This document shows, one piece after another, positions 7,794 through 13,493 of a stretch of 16,755 bases of DNA. This DNA comes from DASPKW01 sp038244055 (GTDB taxonomy: Bacteria > Planctomycetota > Phycisphaerae > Tepidisphaerales > Tepidisphaeraceae). The DNA lies in the NCBI GenBank assembly GCA_038244055.1, contig JBBRTW010000111.1, positions 1 to 16,755 on the forward strand, given 5' to 3'. Both the position numbers and the translations under genes were made by a program. Under the pieces are notes generated by a model that ran no database searches, was not told the origin of the DNA, and was given only the letters and a program-made list of their open reading frames with translations. The number at the start of each line of letters is the position of its first letter. Positions within the stretch are counted from its first letter, which is position 1.

Positions 7794-9296
7794 TTGCTCG
7801 CTCGCATCCACACCTTCATCCTCACCGGCATCGACGCCGCGCTCTGCGAAGTCGAGGCCGACGTTTCCGGGCATGGCACCGAAAAGGCCATCATCACCGG
7901 GCTGCCCCAGATGGCCGTCAAGGAATCGGTCGAGCGCATCGACCGCGCCATGATCAATTCCGGGTTCAACGCCCCGAAGAACCACGTCCTGATCAACCTG
8001 GCCCCGGCCGATGTCAAGAAGGAGGCCACCAGCCTCGATCTCCCCATCGCCATCGGCCTGCTTCGCGGCACCAGTTTCATCCAGACGGAGCTCCATAAGG
8101 ATTATTTGATCGCCGGCGAGCTCGCGCTGGATGGCCGGGTGCGCAAGATCAAAGGCTCGCTCTCCATGGCGATTCTTGCCAAGCAGAAGAAATTCAAGGG
8201 CGTGATCCTCCCCTTCGAGAACGCCCGCGAGGCGGCGGTGGTGGAGGGGATCGATGTTTACCCCGTTTCGACCTTGGCGCAGGCGGTGGCTTTTTTGAAC
8301 GAGTTGCTGCCGATTGAGCCGTACCAACTCGATGGCCAGCCGTATCAGGCCAGCCAGCTTTCGCCCGATTGGGACTTCGCCGATGTGCGGGGGCAGGAGG
8401 CGGTCAAGCGGGCGATCACGATTGCCTGCGCCGGCGCGCATAATTTGTTGATGATCGGCCCGCCGGGCACGGGTAAATCGATGCTGGCGGCGCGCATCCC
8501 GGCGATTCTACCGCCGCTCTCGCGCTCCGAATCGCTCGAAACCACGCGCATCTATTCCGCGCTGGGCCTTCTGCCCGATGGCATCGCCCTGATGGATCAG
8601 CGGCCGGTCCGCTCGCCGCACCACTCGGCCACCGCGCAGTCCCTCATCGGCGGCGGATCGATCCCCAAGCCGGGCGAAGTGTCGCTGGCCCACCATGGCG
8701 TACTCTTTCTCGATGAGCTTCCCGAGTTCCCGCGCCCGGTGCTGGAAACACTGCGCCAGCCTCTGGAGACGGGGGAGGTGACGGTTGCCCGCGTCCACTC
8801 ATCCATCAAGTTCCCGGCGCGATTCATGCTCGTGGCCGCCATGAACCCCACCGAATCCGGCCACAAGGCCGCCGACCCCCGCGCCCGCAACAAATACCTC
8901 GAAAAAATCTCCGGCCCGCTCCTGGACCGCATCGATATCCATGTTGAAGTCCCATCGGTGCCCTATTCCGAACTCACCGGCAAACGCGCTGGCACCGATT
9001 CCAAGGCGATGCGCGAGCAGGTCAATCGCGCCCGCGATCTCCAGAGGGATCGCTTCAAGAACGACACCACGAATGCCCGCATGGATTCCAAGATGCTTCG
9101 CACCCACTGCGAACTCTCGGAGACCTGCCTGCTGCTGATGAAGCAGGCGATGGATGAATTGGGGCTGAGCGCAAGGGCTTATGACAAGGTGCGAAGGGTT
9201 GCCCGAACCATCGCCGATATGGATGGGTCGGAAAAGTTGGCCGAGCAGCATCTGGCGGAGGCGATTCAGTATCGATTGCTGGATCGGAAGTTCTGA
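7794..9296 (+). CDS. yifB: YifB/ComM family Mg-chelatase-like AAA+ ATPase
   Basis: A 500-residue cytoplasmic AAA+ protein. In bacteria studied, ComM (YifB) is a hexameric helicase that promotes branch migration during integration of incoming DNA in natural transformation. Residues 1-170 are the lon-like ChlI N-terminal domain. Walker A is GPPGTGKS (223-230), Walker B is VLFLDE (303-308), and SGPLLDRIDIHVEVP (373-387) is the family's sensor region. The C-terminal part (about 405-500) is the Mg-chelatase C domain with the arginine-rich LSARAYDKVRRVARTIADM. The start is a TTG, chosen because the family begins MLAR.; no ribosome binding site precedes it. The cysteine cluster many Gram-positive homologues have after 'AAMNP' is absent (MNPTESGHKAADPRA). 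Transcribed alone, convergent with a small minus-strand ORF. Confidence 0.95.
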   Translation: MLARIHTFILTGIDAALCEVEADVSGHGTEKAIITGLPQMAVKESVERIDRAMINSGFNAPKNHVLINLAPADVKKEATSLDLPIAIGLLRGTSFIQTELHKDYLIAGELALDGRVRKIKGSLSMAILAKQKKFKGVILPFENAREAAVVEGIDVYPVSTLAQAVAFLNELLPIEPYQLDGQPYQASQLSPDWDFADVRGQEAVKRAITIACAGAHNLLMIGPPGTGKSMLAARIPAILPPLSRSESLETTRIYSALGLLPDGIALMDQRPVRSPHHSATAQSLIGGGSIPKPGEVSLAHHGVLFLDELPEFPRPVLETLRQPLETGEVTVARVHSSIKFPARFMLVAAMNPTESGHKAADPRARNKYLEKISGPLLDRIDIHVEVPSVPYSELTGKRAGTDSKAMREQVNRARDLQRDRFKNDTTNARMDSKMLRTHCELSETCLLLMKQAMDELGLSARAYDKVRRVARTIADMDGSEKLAEQHLAEAIQYRLLDRKF

Positions 9297-9313
9297 GGAT
9301 TGTCGTAACGGCC

Positions 9314-9544
9314 TTAGTAGTTCCGCGGCGGATTGCCGGGAACCTGGGGAGGCATGCCGGTCGGCGGCGGCGGGGACATCGGTTGATGCGGCTGAATGGG
9401 AAAGCCGTGCGGGCCGGAGTAGCTCTGTCCTTCCACGCGAAGCGGTTCGGCCCAGACAGCGGCCAAAACCGCAATGAGAATCGCCATGCCGACCACCAGG
9501 CCGGCCTCGGCCCAGTGTTTGAATGATGTGCGGCGATGCGCCAA
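9314..9544 (-). CDS. Small single-helix membrane protein with proline-rich tail
   Basis: A possible 76-residue protein from a TTG at 9544. After a basic start (AHRRTSFKHW) comes one clear membrane helix (about residues 12-31, GLVVGMAILIAVLAAVW), then a tail of about 40 residues rich in Pro, Gly and Gln (QPHQPMSPPPPTGMPP). A basic N terminus, one helix and a Pro-rich tail is a coherent protein architecture, unlike a shadow frame. The frame is open further upstream, but that part is antisense to the antitoxin gene and reads as noise. No ribosome binding site is seen. It converges with yifB (17 bases between stops) and diverges from the antitoxin gene. Function unknown. Confidence 0.45.
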   Translation of the reverse strand: MAHRRTSFKHWAEAGLVVGMAILIAVLAAVWAEPLRVEGQSYSGPHGFPIQPHQPMSPPPPTGMPPQVPGNPPRNY

Positions 9545-9584
9545 ATGGGGAAATGGGCGGTACAATGGGGAGCGAAGTGCGATC

Positions 9585-9589
9585 GGAGG
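9585..9589 (+). promoter_or_regulatory. Ribosome binding site GGAGG of the antitoxin gene
   Basis: GGAGG five bases before the ATG at 9595. It sets the start there, excluding a 24-codon N-terminal extension that begins at 9523. A TACAAT at 9561-9566 could be the -10 of the module, but no good -35 is visible. Confidence 0.7.
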
Positions 9590-9594
9590 TTTTG

Positions 9595-9879
9595 ATGACC
9601 CTGCAGATTGAATTGACGGACGACACCGAGAAGTTATTGAAACGCGAGGCCGAGCGGCAAGGCATCGGGCCGGAGGAACTCGCCAAATCATTGATCGAAA
9701 AGTCATTTGTCGTCGGCCCGCCGGATACGGCGACGCTGGAACTGCTGGCGAAGTGGGATGAGCGTGACGCCACCGATGATCCCGCCGAGATCGAACGTCG
9801 AAATCGGGACTTCGAAGAATTCAAGAATGCGATCAATGAAACGCGCCGAGCCGCCGGCGCCAGGATCATCTATCCATGA
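9595..9879 (+). CDS. VapB-like antitoxin of a PIN toxin module
   Basis: A 94-residue protein beginning with a beta strand (TLQIEL) and two predicted helices (residues 8-37, including RQGIGPEELAKSLIEKS), compatible with a ribbon-helix-helix DNA-binding fold. The charged C-terminal half (DPAEIERRNRDFEEFKNAINETR) would be the toxin-binding tail. The stop overlaps the next start by four bases (ATGA at 9876-9879), the usual translational coupling of antitoxin and toxin. Antitoxins of this class neutralise the PIN ribonuclease and repress their own promoter, so autoregulation is likely, but no operator could be identified. The assignment rests mainly on the neighbour and on the general layout rather than on a strong motif. 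Confidence 0.7.
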   Translation: MTLQIELTDDTEKLLKREAERQGIGPEELAKSLIEKSFVVGPPDTATLELLAKWDERDATDDPAEIERRNRDFEEFKNAINETRRAAGARIIYP

Positions 9880-10331
9880 TTACCGCGGTACTGCTCGATT
9901 CGGGTCCGCTGGGCCTTCTCGTCCATCAACGGGGCGGCCCATCGGGCGTTCAATGCCGGCAATGGCTGGCGGCGCTGGCACAAAAGGGCGTTCGGGTGAT
10001 CGTGCCCGAAATCATCGACTACGAGTTGCGCCGCGAGCTCATTCGAATTAATCTGACAGCGGCGATCAACGATTTGAACGTCCTCATTGGCTCCAAACCA
10101 GATCGCTATCTCCCGCTGACGACCGACACAATGCGAACCGCAGCGGCACTATGGGCCCAAGCCCGAAAAGCTGGCCGGCCGACGACACACGCGCAGGAAT
10201 TAGATGTCGATGTAATCCTCGCCGCCCAGGCCCTCAGCCTCAATCTCCCGCCCGCGGAATTTATCGTGGCCACTACAAACGTCACCCACCTCTCCCGCTT
10301 CGTGCCCGCCGCAATGTGGATGAATATTTGA
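9876..10331 (+). CDS. PIN-domain toxin (VapC-like ribonuclease)
   Basis: A 151-residue PIN-domain protein, the expected size for VapC. Visible acidic residues are D8 (VLLDSGPLG), E45/E50 (VPEIIDYELRRE), D110 and D112 (ELDVDVILAAQA). The fourth position of the PIN site, where Asp/Asn is usual, falls in VATTNVTHLSRF (131-142). These would coordinate Mg or Mn for RNA cleavage. VapC toxins block translation by cutting tRNA or rRNA. The gene overlaps the antitoxin gene by four bases. It is preceded by yifB and followed after 43 bases by tatC; neither is functionally related. The target RNA cannot be inferred. A solitary housekeeping PIN protein is less likely given the coupled small gene upstream. 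Confidence 0.85.
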   Translation: MITAVLLDSGPLGLLVHQRGGPSGVQCRQWLAALAQKGVRVIVPEIIDYELRRELIRINLTAAINDLNVLIGSKPDRYLPLTTDTMRTAAALWAQARKAGRPTTHAQELDVDVILAAQALSLNLPPAEFIVATTNVTHLSRFVPAAMWMNI

Positions 10332-10370
10332 CCCCACCCGCGCCCCGTTTCCCAAACGCGCGATCCGCCC

Positions 10371-10376
10371 TAGAAT
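10371..10376 (+). promoter_or_regulatory. Candidate -10 element giving a near-leaderless tatC transcript
   Basis: TAGAAT (five of six to TATAAT) stands seven bases before the second ATG (10384). With a start of transcription near 10383 the message would begin at that codon, as in leaderless genes. The -35 position (TTTCCC, 17 bases upstream) is poor. No ribosome binding site is present, which fits. Confidence 0.35.
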
Positions 10377-11400
10377 GCCGCCCATGTCGTCCGCGCCTAC
10401 CGCTGATCCAACCGAAGAGAAGACCCCGGATCCTCGCAACCACCCCGAGGATTACCGGATGACCCTGGGCGAGCACCTGGAGGAGCTGCGCAAGCGGCTG
10501 TTCCTGGGGGCGGGGGGGTTCATACTCGTGTTCTTCATCTTCATGGTCCCGAGCATCGGGGAATCGGTCGTTTACTATGCCTGCCGGCCGCTTTTCATCG
10601 CCCAGATTCGGAACGGCCTCAATCCGCAGGTCCACACCACCGAGGCCGCCGAAGCGTTCATGACTTACATCAAAGCGGCGATGATCAGCGCCGCCACAAT
10701 CGCCGGGCCGTGGATGATCTATCAGGCGTGGCTCTTTGTCTCGTCGGGCCTCTATCCGAGCGAGCGCAAATACGTCACCAAATTCCTTCCCCTGAGCATC
10801 TTTTTGTTCATCACGGGCGTTGTGTTCCTGTATTTCTACGTTCTGCCGCTGATGCTGGAGTTCTTCATTGGATTCCAGATCGGCGACATCATGCGACTTC
10901 CCTTCGACAAGCTGACGCCGTCGCCCGCAACGCAGCCCTTCGTCGTGCCCGTCCTTCCGAGCGACCCGACCGCCGCGATCACCGGGCAGCTCTGGATCGA
11001 TGCGAACACCGGCCTGCTCAAGGTATGCACCGCCCCCGGGGCAACGCGCATTCTGCCCTACGGTTCGGGTCGGGCGGTGAATCCCATCATTACACTCGCA
11101 ACCTATTTCGAGATGGTGATCGGGCTTCTTCTGAGTTTCGGCCTGGCCTTCCAGATGCCGCTGGTGGTGATGGCGCTGGCGCGCATTGGCATTGTCGAGA
11201 TCGATACGTTTCGCAGGCTCCGCCGCATTGTGTATTTCGTCCTGACCATCCTCGCAGCGGTCATCGTGCCGGACGTCGTGACGGGGATGATTGCCCTTCT
11301 GGTGCCGCTCGTGCTGTTATACGAAATGGGCATTTTGCTTGCCGTCTGGGGCAAAAAGAAGCGCGATGCGGAAGCGGCGGCAGCGGAGAAGTCGAAATGA
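10375..11400 (+). CDS. tatC: Sec-independent protein translocase TatC with a long periplasmic loop
   Basis: The 341-residue inner-membrane receptor of the twin-arginine pathway, which binds RR signal peptides and works with TatA/TatB. Diagnostic features: HLEELRKRL (34-42), which corresponds to the E. coli HLIELRKRL; a membrane helix at about 43-60; YQAWLFVSSGLYPSERK (116-132), whose E130 matches E103 of E. coli; helices around 138-165, 241-266, 285-305 and 307-324; and VPD (298-300). TatC is normally about 250 residues. The extra length is mainly one block of roughly 70 residues (about 168-236) between the third and fourth helices, a periplasmic loop, plus a longer N-terminal tail. Q260 stands where E. 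coli has E170. Two ATGs (10375, 10384) are possible; no ribosome binding site. No tatA/tatB is in the window. Confidence 0.95.
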   Translation: MPPMSSAPTADPTEEKTPDPRNHPEDYRMTLGEHLEELRKRLFLGAGGFILVFFIFMVPSIGESVVYYACRPLFIAQIRNGLNPQVHTTEAAEAFMTYIKAAMISAATIAGPWMIYQAWLFVSSGLYPSERKYVTKFLPLSIFLFITGVVFLYFYVLPLMLEFFIGFQIGDIMRLPFDKLTPSPATQPFVVPVLPSDPTAAITGQLWIDANTGLLKVCTAPGATRILPYGSGRAVNPIITLATYFEMVIGLLLSFGLAFQMPLVVMALARIGIVEIDTFRRLRRIVYFVLTILAAVIVPDVVTGMIALLVPLVLLYEMGILLAVWGKKKRDAEAAAAEKSK

Positions 11401-11404
11401 CGTG

Positions 11405-11440
11405 GCGGTTAGGTTCAGGGTTCAGGGTTCAGGGTTCAGG
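11405..11440. repeat. Heptamer array GGTTCAG, left arm of an inverted pair
   Basis: Four exact copies of GGTTCAG (11412-11439) plus a G, preceded by one diverged copy (GCGGTTA). It begins four bases after the tatC stop. The reverse complement of the unit is repeated at 11524-11551, so the two arrays face each other. Confidence 0.8.
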
Positions 11441-11483
11441 ACGAGCCGGATGGCGCATTCTGGGGTTGGAAAAGAACGATGAT

Positions 11484-11499
11484 GGGCTCGGCGAGGCCC
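11484..11499 (+). other. Small hairpin at the centre of the GGTTCAG inverted pair
   Basis: GGGCTC and GAGGCCC can pair around a GGC loop with one bulged G. It is followed by GATAGAGTCTT, without a real T tract. It could act as a weak terminator for tatC, but pairing of the flanking arrays would be stronger. Confidence 0.35.
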
Positions 11500-11523
11500 G
11501 ATAGAGTCTTATCCGCACTTCGC

Positions 11524-11551
11524 CTGAACCCTAAACTCTGAACCCTGAACC
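11524..11551. repeat. Heptamer array CTGAACC, right arm of the inverted pair
   Basis: Heptamers CTGAACC, CTAAACT, CTGAACC, CTGAACC are the complement of the left arm's GGTTCAG with one diverged unit. The arms are 83 bases apart. The right arm ends 14 bases before the tRNA promoter. Confidence 0.8.
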
Positions 11552-11565
11552 CTCCAGCCCCCCTC

Positions 11566-11593
11566 TCGACAAAACCCATGTGAGGGATATAAT
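11566..11593 (+). promoter_or_regulatory. Promoter of tRNA-Leu
   Basis: TCGACA (11566-11571, five of six to TTGACA) and a perfect TATAAT (11588-11593) with a 16-base spacer. Transcription would start near 11600, a dozen bases before the mature tRNA. The strongest sigma-70-like promoter in the window. Confidence 0.8.
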
Positions 11594-11611
11594 CGCCCCT
11601 CCAAATCCATC

Positions 11612-11693
11612 GCCCAGGTGGCGGAATTGGCAGACGCACTACTTTGAGGTGGTAGCGAGGCAACTCGTGCAGGTTCGACTCCTGTCCTGGGCA
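11612..11693 (+). tRNA. tRNA-Leu (anticodon GAG)
   Basis: An 82-base class II tRNA. The acceptor stem pairs GCCCAGG with CCTGGGC, followed by discriminator A, as leucine tRNAs need. The D loop contains GGAATTGGCAGACGC. The anticodon arm is CTACT/GGTAG (one T-G pair) around TTGAGGT, giving anticodon GAG, which reads CTC and CTT leucine codons. A long variable arm (CGAG/CTCG around GCAA) and a T arm (GCAGG, TTCGACT, CCTGT) complete it. The 3' CCA is not encoded. It stands alone with its own promoter and terminator. Confidence 0.95.
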
Positions 11694-11701
11694 TCGAGAT
11701 A

Positions 11702-11732
11702 AGCCGTGACCTAATGGTCACGGCTCTTTTTT
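11702..11732 (+). terminator. Intrinsic terminator of tRNA-Leu
   Basis: A perfect 10-base-pair stem AGCCGTGACC / GGTCACGGCT with a TAAT loop, followed by C and six T. It ends the tRNA transcript. It also lies just past the stop of the minus-strand beta-propeller gene (11754), where it could help end that message, although the minus-strand T run is poor. Confidence 0.93.
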
Positions 11733-11753
11733 GCGCTCTCAATTGCCATCCCG

Positions 11754-13055
11754 CTACCTCACGTCGAAGCAATATAACCACTCCTCATCGCGCAAATAGA
11801 GCCGTTTATTGGCGATCACCGGATGAGTCCACATCCCCCCGGAGGGGCGGCGGAGGGCCGATTCCCGCGGGAGGGTCATCCGCCCGCGCTCGACCCAGCC
11901 GCTGGGGCTGGCTTCGATCATGGCGACGATCCCGCCTTTTTCAGCGCAACAGTAGAGATTGCCATCAGCGGCGAGGATGCTTCCGCGTCCGAGGCGCTCC
12001 TTGTCCGACCATTTCACTTTGCCGGTTTTGAATTCCGTGCAGAGCCAGCCTTTGCCTTCGGAATAGCCGTAAATGTGGCCATCGACCAGCACCATGCCGC
12101 CATCGCGGCTTTGGACGGTTTTATTCGAGTAGACTTTCTCGACCTGAATCCCGGCCGGTTGCGGATTGAGCTTGATCAGGTCGCACCCCTGGCCGAAGCC
12201 GACCGTGGAGAAGATGTGGTTGTCGGAGAAGATCGGAGTGGCGGTGACGACATCATCGTAGGCCGGGCGGCGGATGTAGGACCAGAGCGTTTTGCCCTCT
12301 TTGGCGGAGATGCCCACGACGCCGGAATTGACGACCTGGATGTATTGGCGAATGCCGCCAACATCGGCCGCGATGGGGCATGAATAGGGTGCCTGGTCGG
12401 TTGTGTCTTTGCTGCGCCAGATCACCGCGCCGGTCTTCTTATCGAGGGCGGCGAGCAGGCCCTGCTTGCCGCCGGGGACGCAGATCAATTGCGCGCCATC
12501 GACCAGCGGCGCGGCCGCGTAGCCCCAGCCCAGCGGCGTGGGCTCTTCCAGGCCGCCGCCGATGGGATTGACCTCGCCGCCCAGATCGCGGGGGAGATTC
12601 TTGCGCCAGATTTCCTTGCCGGTGGCGGTTTCGACGCAGATCAACTCGCCGCCGCCGCCGAGGGCGTAGATCAGATCGCCATCGACGGTGGGCGTGGCGT
12701 TCGGCCCGATATTCCAGTTGTTTCCCTTCCAGGTGAAGAGCGGACCGATTTTGGTGGCCCAGAGTTCCTTCGGCGCGGCTTTGATATCCATCGCGATGAT
12801 GAATTCCGAATCGCCCCGGCCGACGGAGATGTAGAGGCGGTCGCCGACGATGGCCGGGCCGGAGTAGCCCAGACCGAGCTTGTCGGTGCTCCAGAGGAGG
12901 GCCGGGCCGGCTGCGGGCCAGGTTCGGCGGAGGCTGGTTTCGCGGGAGACGCCATCGCGCTCGGGGCCGCGGAATTGGGGCCAGTCGGCGGCAAGGACAT
13001 CAAACGCCATCGCGCAAATGAGGAATACACCCACTCCGACGAAGCTGGTTTTCAT
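11754..13055 (-). CDS. Secreted PQQ-like beta-propeller protein
   Basis: A 433-residue exported protein. A Sec signal peptide covers residues 1-22 (hydrophobic 5-21, cleavage near VLA-ADW). The mature sequence starts ADWPQFRGPERDGVS, the hallmark opening of a very large planctomycete family, and continues with propeller blades marked by TATGKEIWRK, KKTGAVIWRS, AKEGKTLWSY and FKTGKVKWSD. The last blade ends EEWLYCFDVR, the typical closing strand. No PQQ dehydrogenase active-site residues are apparent, so a periplasmic or outer-surface binding role is more likely than enzymatic oxidation. Start ATG at 13055 has GAGG six bases upstream. It is divergent from the pdh operon and converges on the tRNA-Leu terminator. 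A distant paralogue lies at 5166-6503. Substrate unknown. Confidence 0.92.
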   Translation of the reverse strand: MKTSFVGVGVFLICAMAFDVLAADWPQFRGPERDGVSRETSLRRTWPAAGPALLWSTDKLGLGYSGPAIVGDRLYISVGRGDSEFIIAMDIKAAPKELWATKIGPLFTWKGNNWNIGPNATPTVDGDLIYALGGGGELICVETATGKEIWRKNLPRDLGGEVNPIGGGLEEPTPLGWGYAAAPLVDGAQLICVPGGKQGLLAALDKKTGAVIWRSKDTTDQAPYSCPIAADVGGIRQYIQVVNSGVVGISAKEGKTLWSYIRRPAYDDVVTATPIFSDNHIFSTVGFGQGCDLIKLNPQPAGIQVEKVYSNKTVQSRDGGMVLVDGHIYGYSEGKGWLCTEFKTGKVKWSDKERLGRGSILAADGNLYCCAEKGGIVAMIEASPSGWVERGRMTLPRESALRRPSGGMWTHPVIANKRLYLRDEEWLYCFDVR

Positions 13056-13382
13056 GATTCACCTCTGTAAACAGGAACCGGGCCGGGGACAAAAGTTGCG
13101 GGAGAGCTCATTTGGTTGGAATTATCGATAGCGCGGCGCGCCAGGGGGCGTGCCCAGCCGAGCGGATGGCCCGATTCTGCGGCGGGGAAGCCTGTTGGCG
13201 GCAGGTCAGGGCATGGGCACCCCAAAAAATCGAGAAATCGGTGTTTCAGGGGGTGGGGGACGGGCGGCTTTGCGGCCATCGGTGCTATCGGACGTCGGGG
13301 TGCTTGAAACTGGCCGATGAATCAATGGGGATGTATGTTTCAGGGCCACCGGTGGAAGAAATCGGAGTCGTTGGGGGCGGCA

Positions 13383-13411
13383 TTGAAGGCTCGGGTTAAT
13401 TCCACTAGACT
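13383..13411 (+). promoter_or_regulatory. Candidate promoter of the pdh operon
   Basis: TTGAAG (13383-13388) and TAGACT (13406-13411) with a 17-base spacer; each matches its consensus in four of six positions. Transcription from about 13418 would place the stem-loop at 13424-13451 right at the 5' end of the message and give a leader of about 75 bases. Confidence 0.45.
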
Positions 13412-13423
13412 AAAGAGTCTCCC

Positions 13424-13451
13424 GGTCCGGAAAGATGCTGTTTTCCGGACC
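13424..13451 (+). promoter_or_regulatory. Stem-loop in the pdhA leader
   Basis: GGTCCGGAAA and TTTCCGGACC form a perfect 10-base-pair stem with an eight-base loop (GATGCTGT), extendable by a G-T pair. It is followed by a C run, not T, so it is not an ordinary terminator. It is 42 bases before the pdhA ATG. Possible roles are mRNA stabilisation or a protein-binding site; as DNA it is a 10+10 inverted repeat that could also be an operator. Confidence 0.6.
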
Positions 13452-13493
13452 CCCCGAAACCGCCGCAGACCTTGGTTATTCCGGAGTTTACGA

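Larger units (their letters stand above)
13056..13493. other. Divergent intergenic region between the beta-propeller gene and pdhA
   Basis: A 438-base gap holding the 5' regions of two divergent genes. On the pdhA side are a promoter candidate (13383-13411), a strong stem-loop (13424-13451) and GGAG at 13483-13486. A perfect 10-base palindrome CCACCGGTGG lies at 13346-13355, a possible operator but unsupported. On the other side only the GAGG of the beta-propeller gene is clear. Open frames on both strands (for example 13052-13279 and 13112-13399) look like noise. The GC-rich middle (13130-13320) shows nothing I recognise. Confidence 0.6.

Noticed and set aside
9523..9594. 24-codon N-terminal extension of the antitoxin
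   Set aside because: GGAGG five bases before the ATG at 9595 and the beta-strand opening MTLQIEL mark the real start.
11412..11440. Telomere-like GGTTCAG repeats marking a replicon end
   Set aside because: Four short copies in mid-chromosome beside tatC and a tRNA, with an inverted partner close by; no sign of an end.
11436..11663. Small ORF with GFRVQ-type repeats
   Set aside because: It is the translation of the heptamer array and tRNA flank, a known kind of spurious ORF.
13346..13355. CCACCGGTGG palindrome as an operator
   Set aside because: A single 10-base palindrome in GC-rich DNA is expected by chance; no second copy was seen.
13317..13493. 59-codon N-terminal extension of pdhA
   Set aside because: It would translate the leader hairpin and promoter candidate, has no family-like sequence, and the ATG at 13494 has a good ribosome binding site and gives the normal length.
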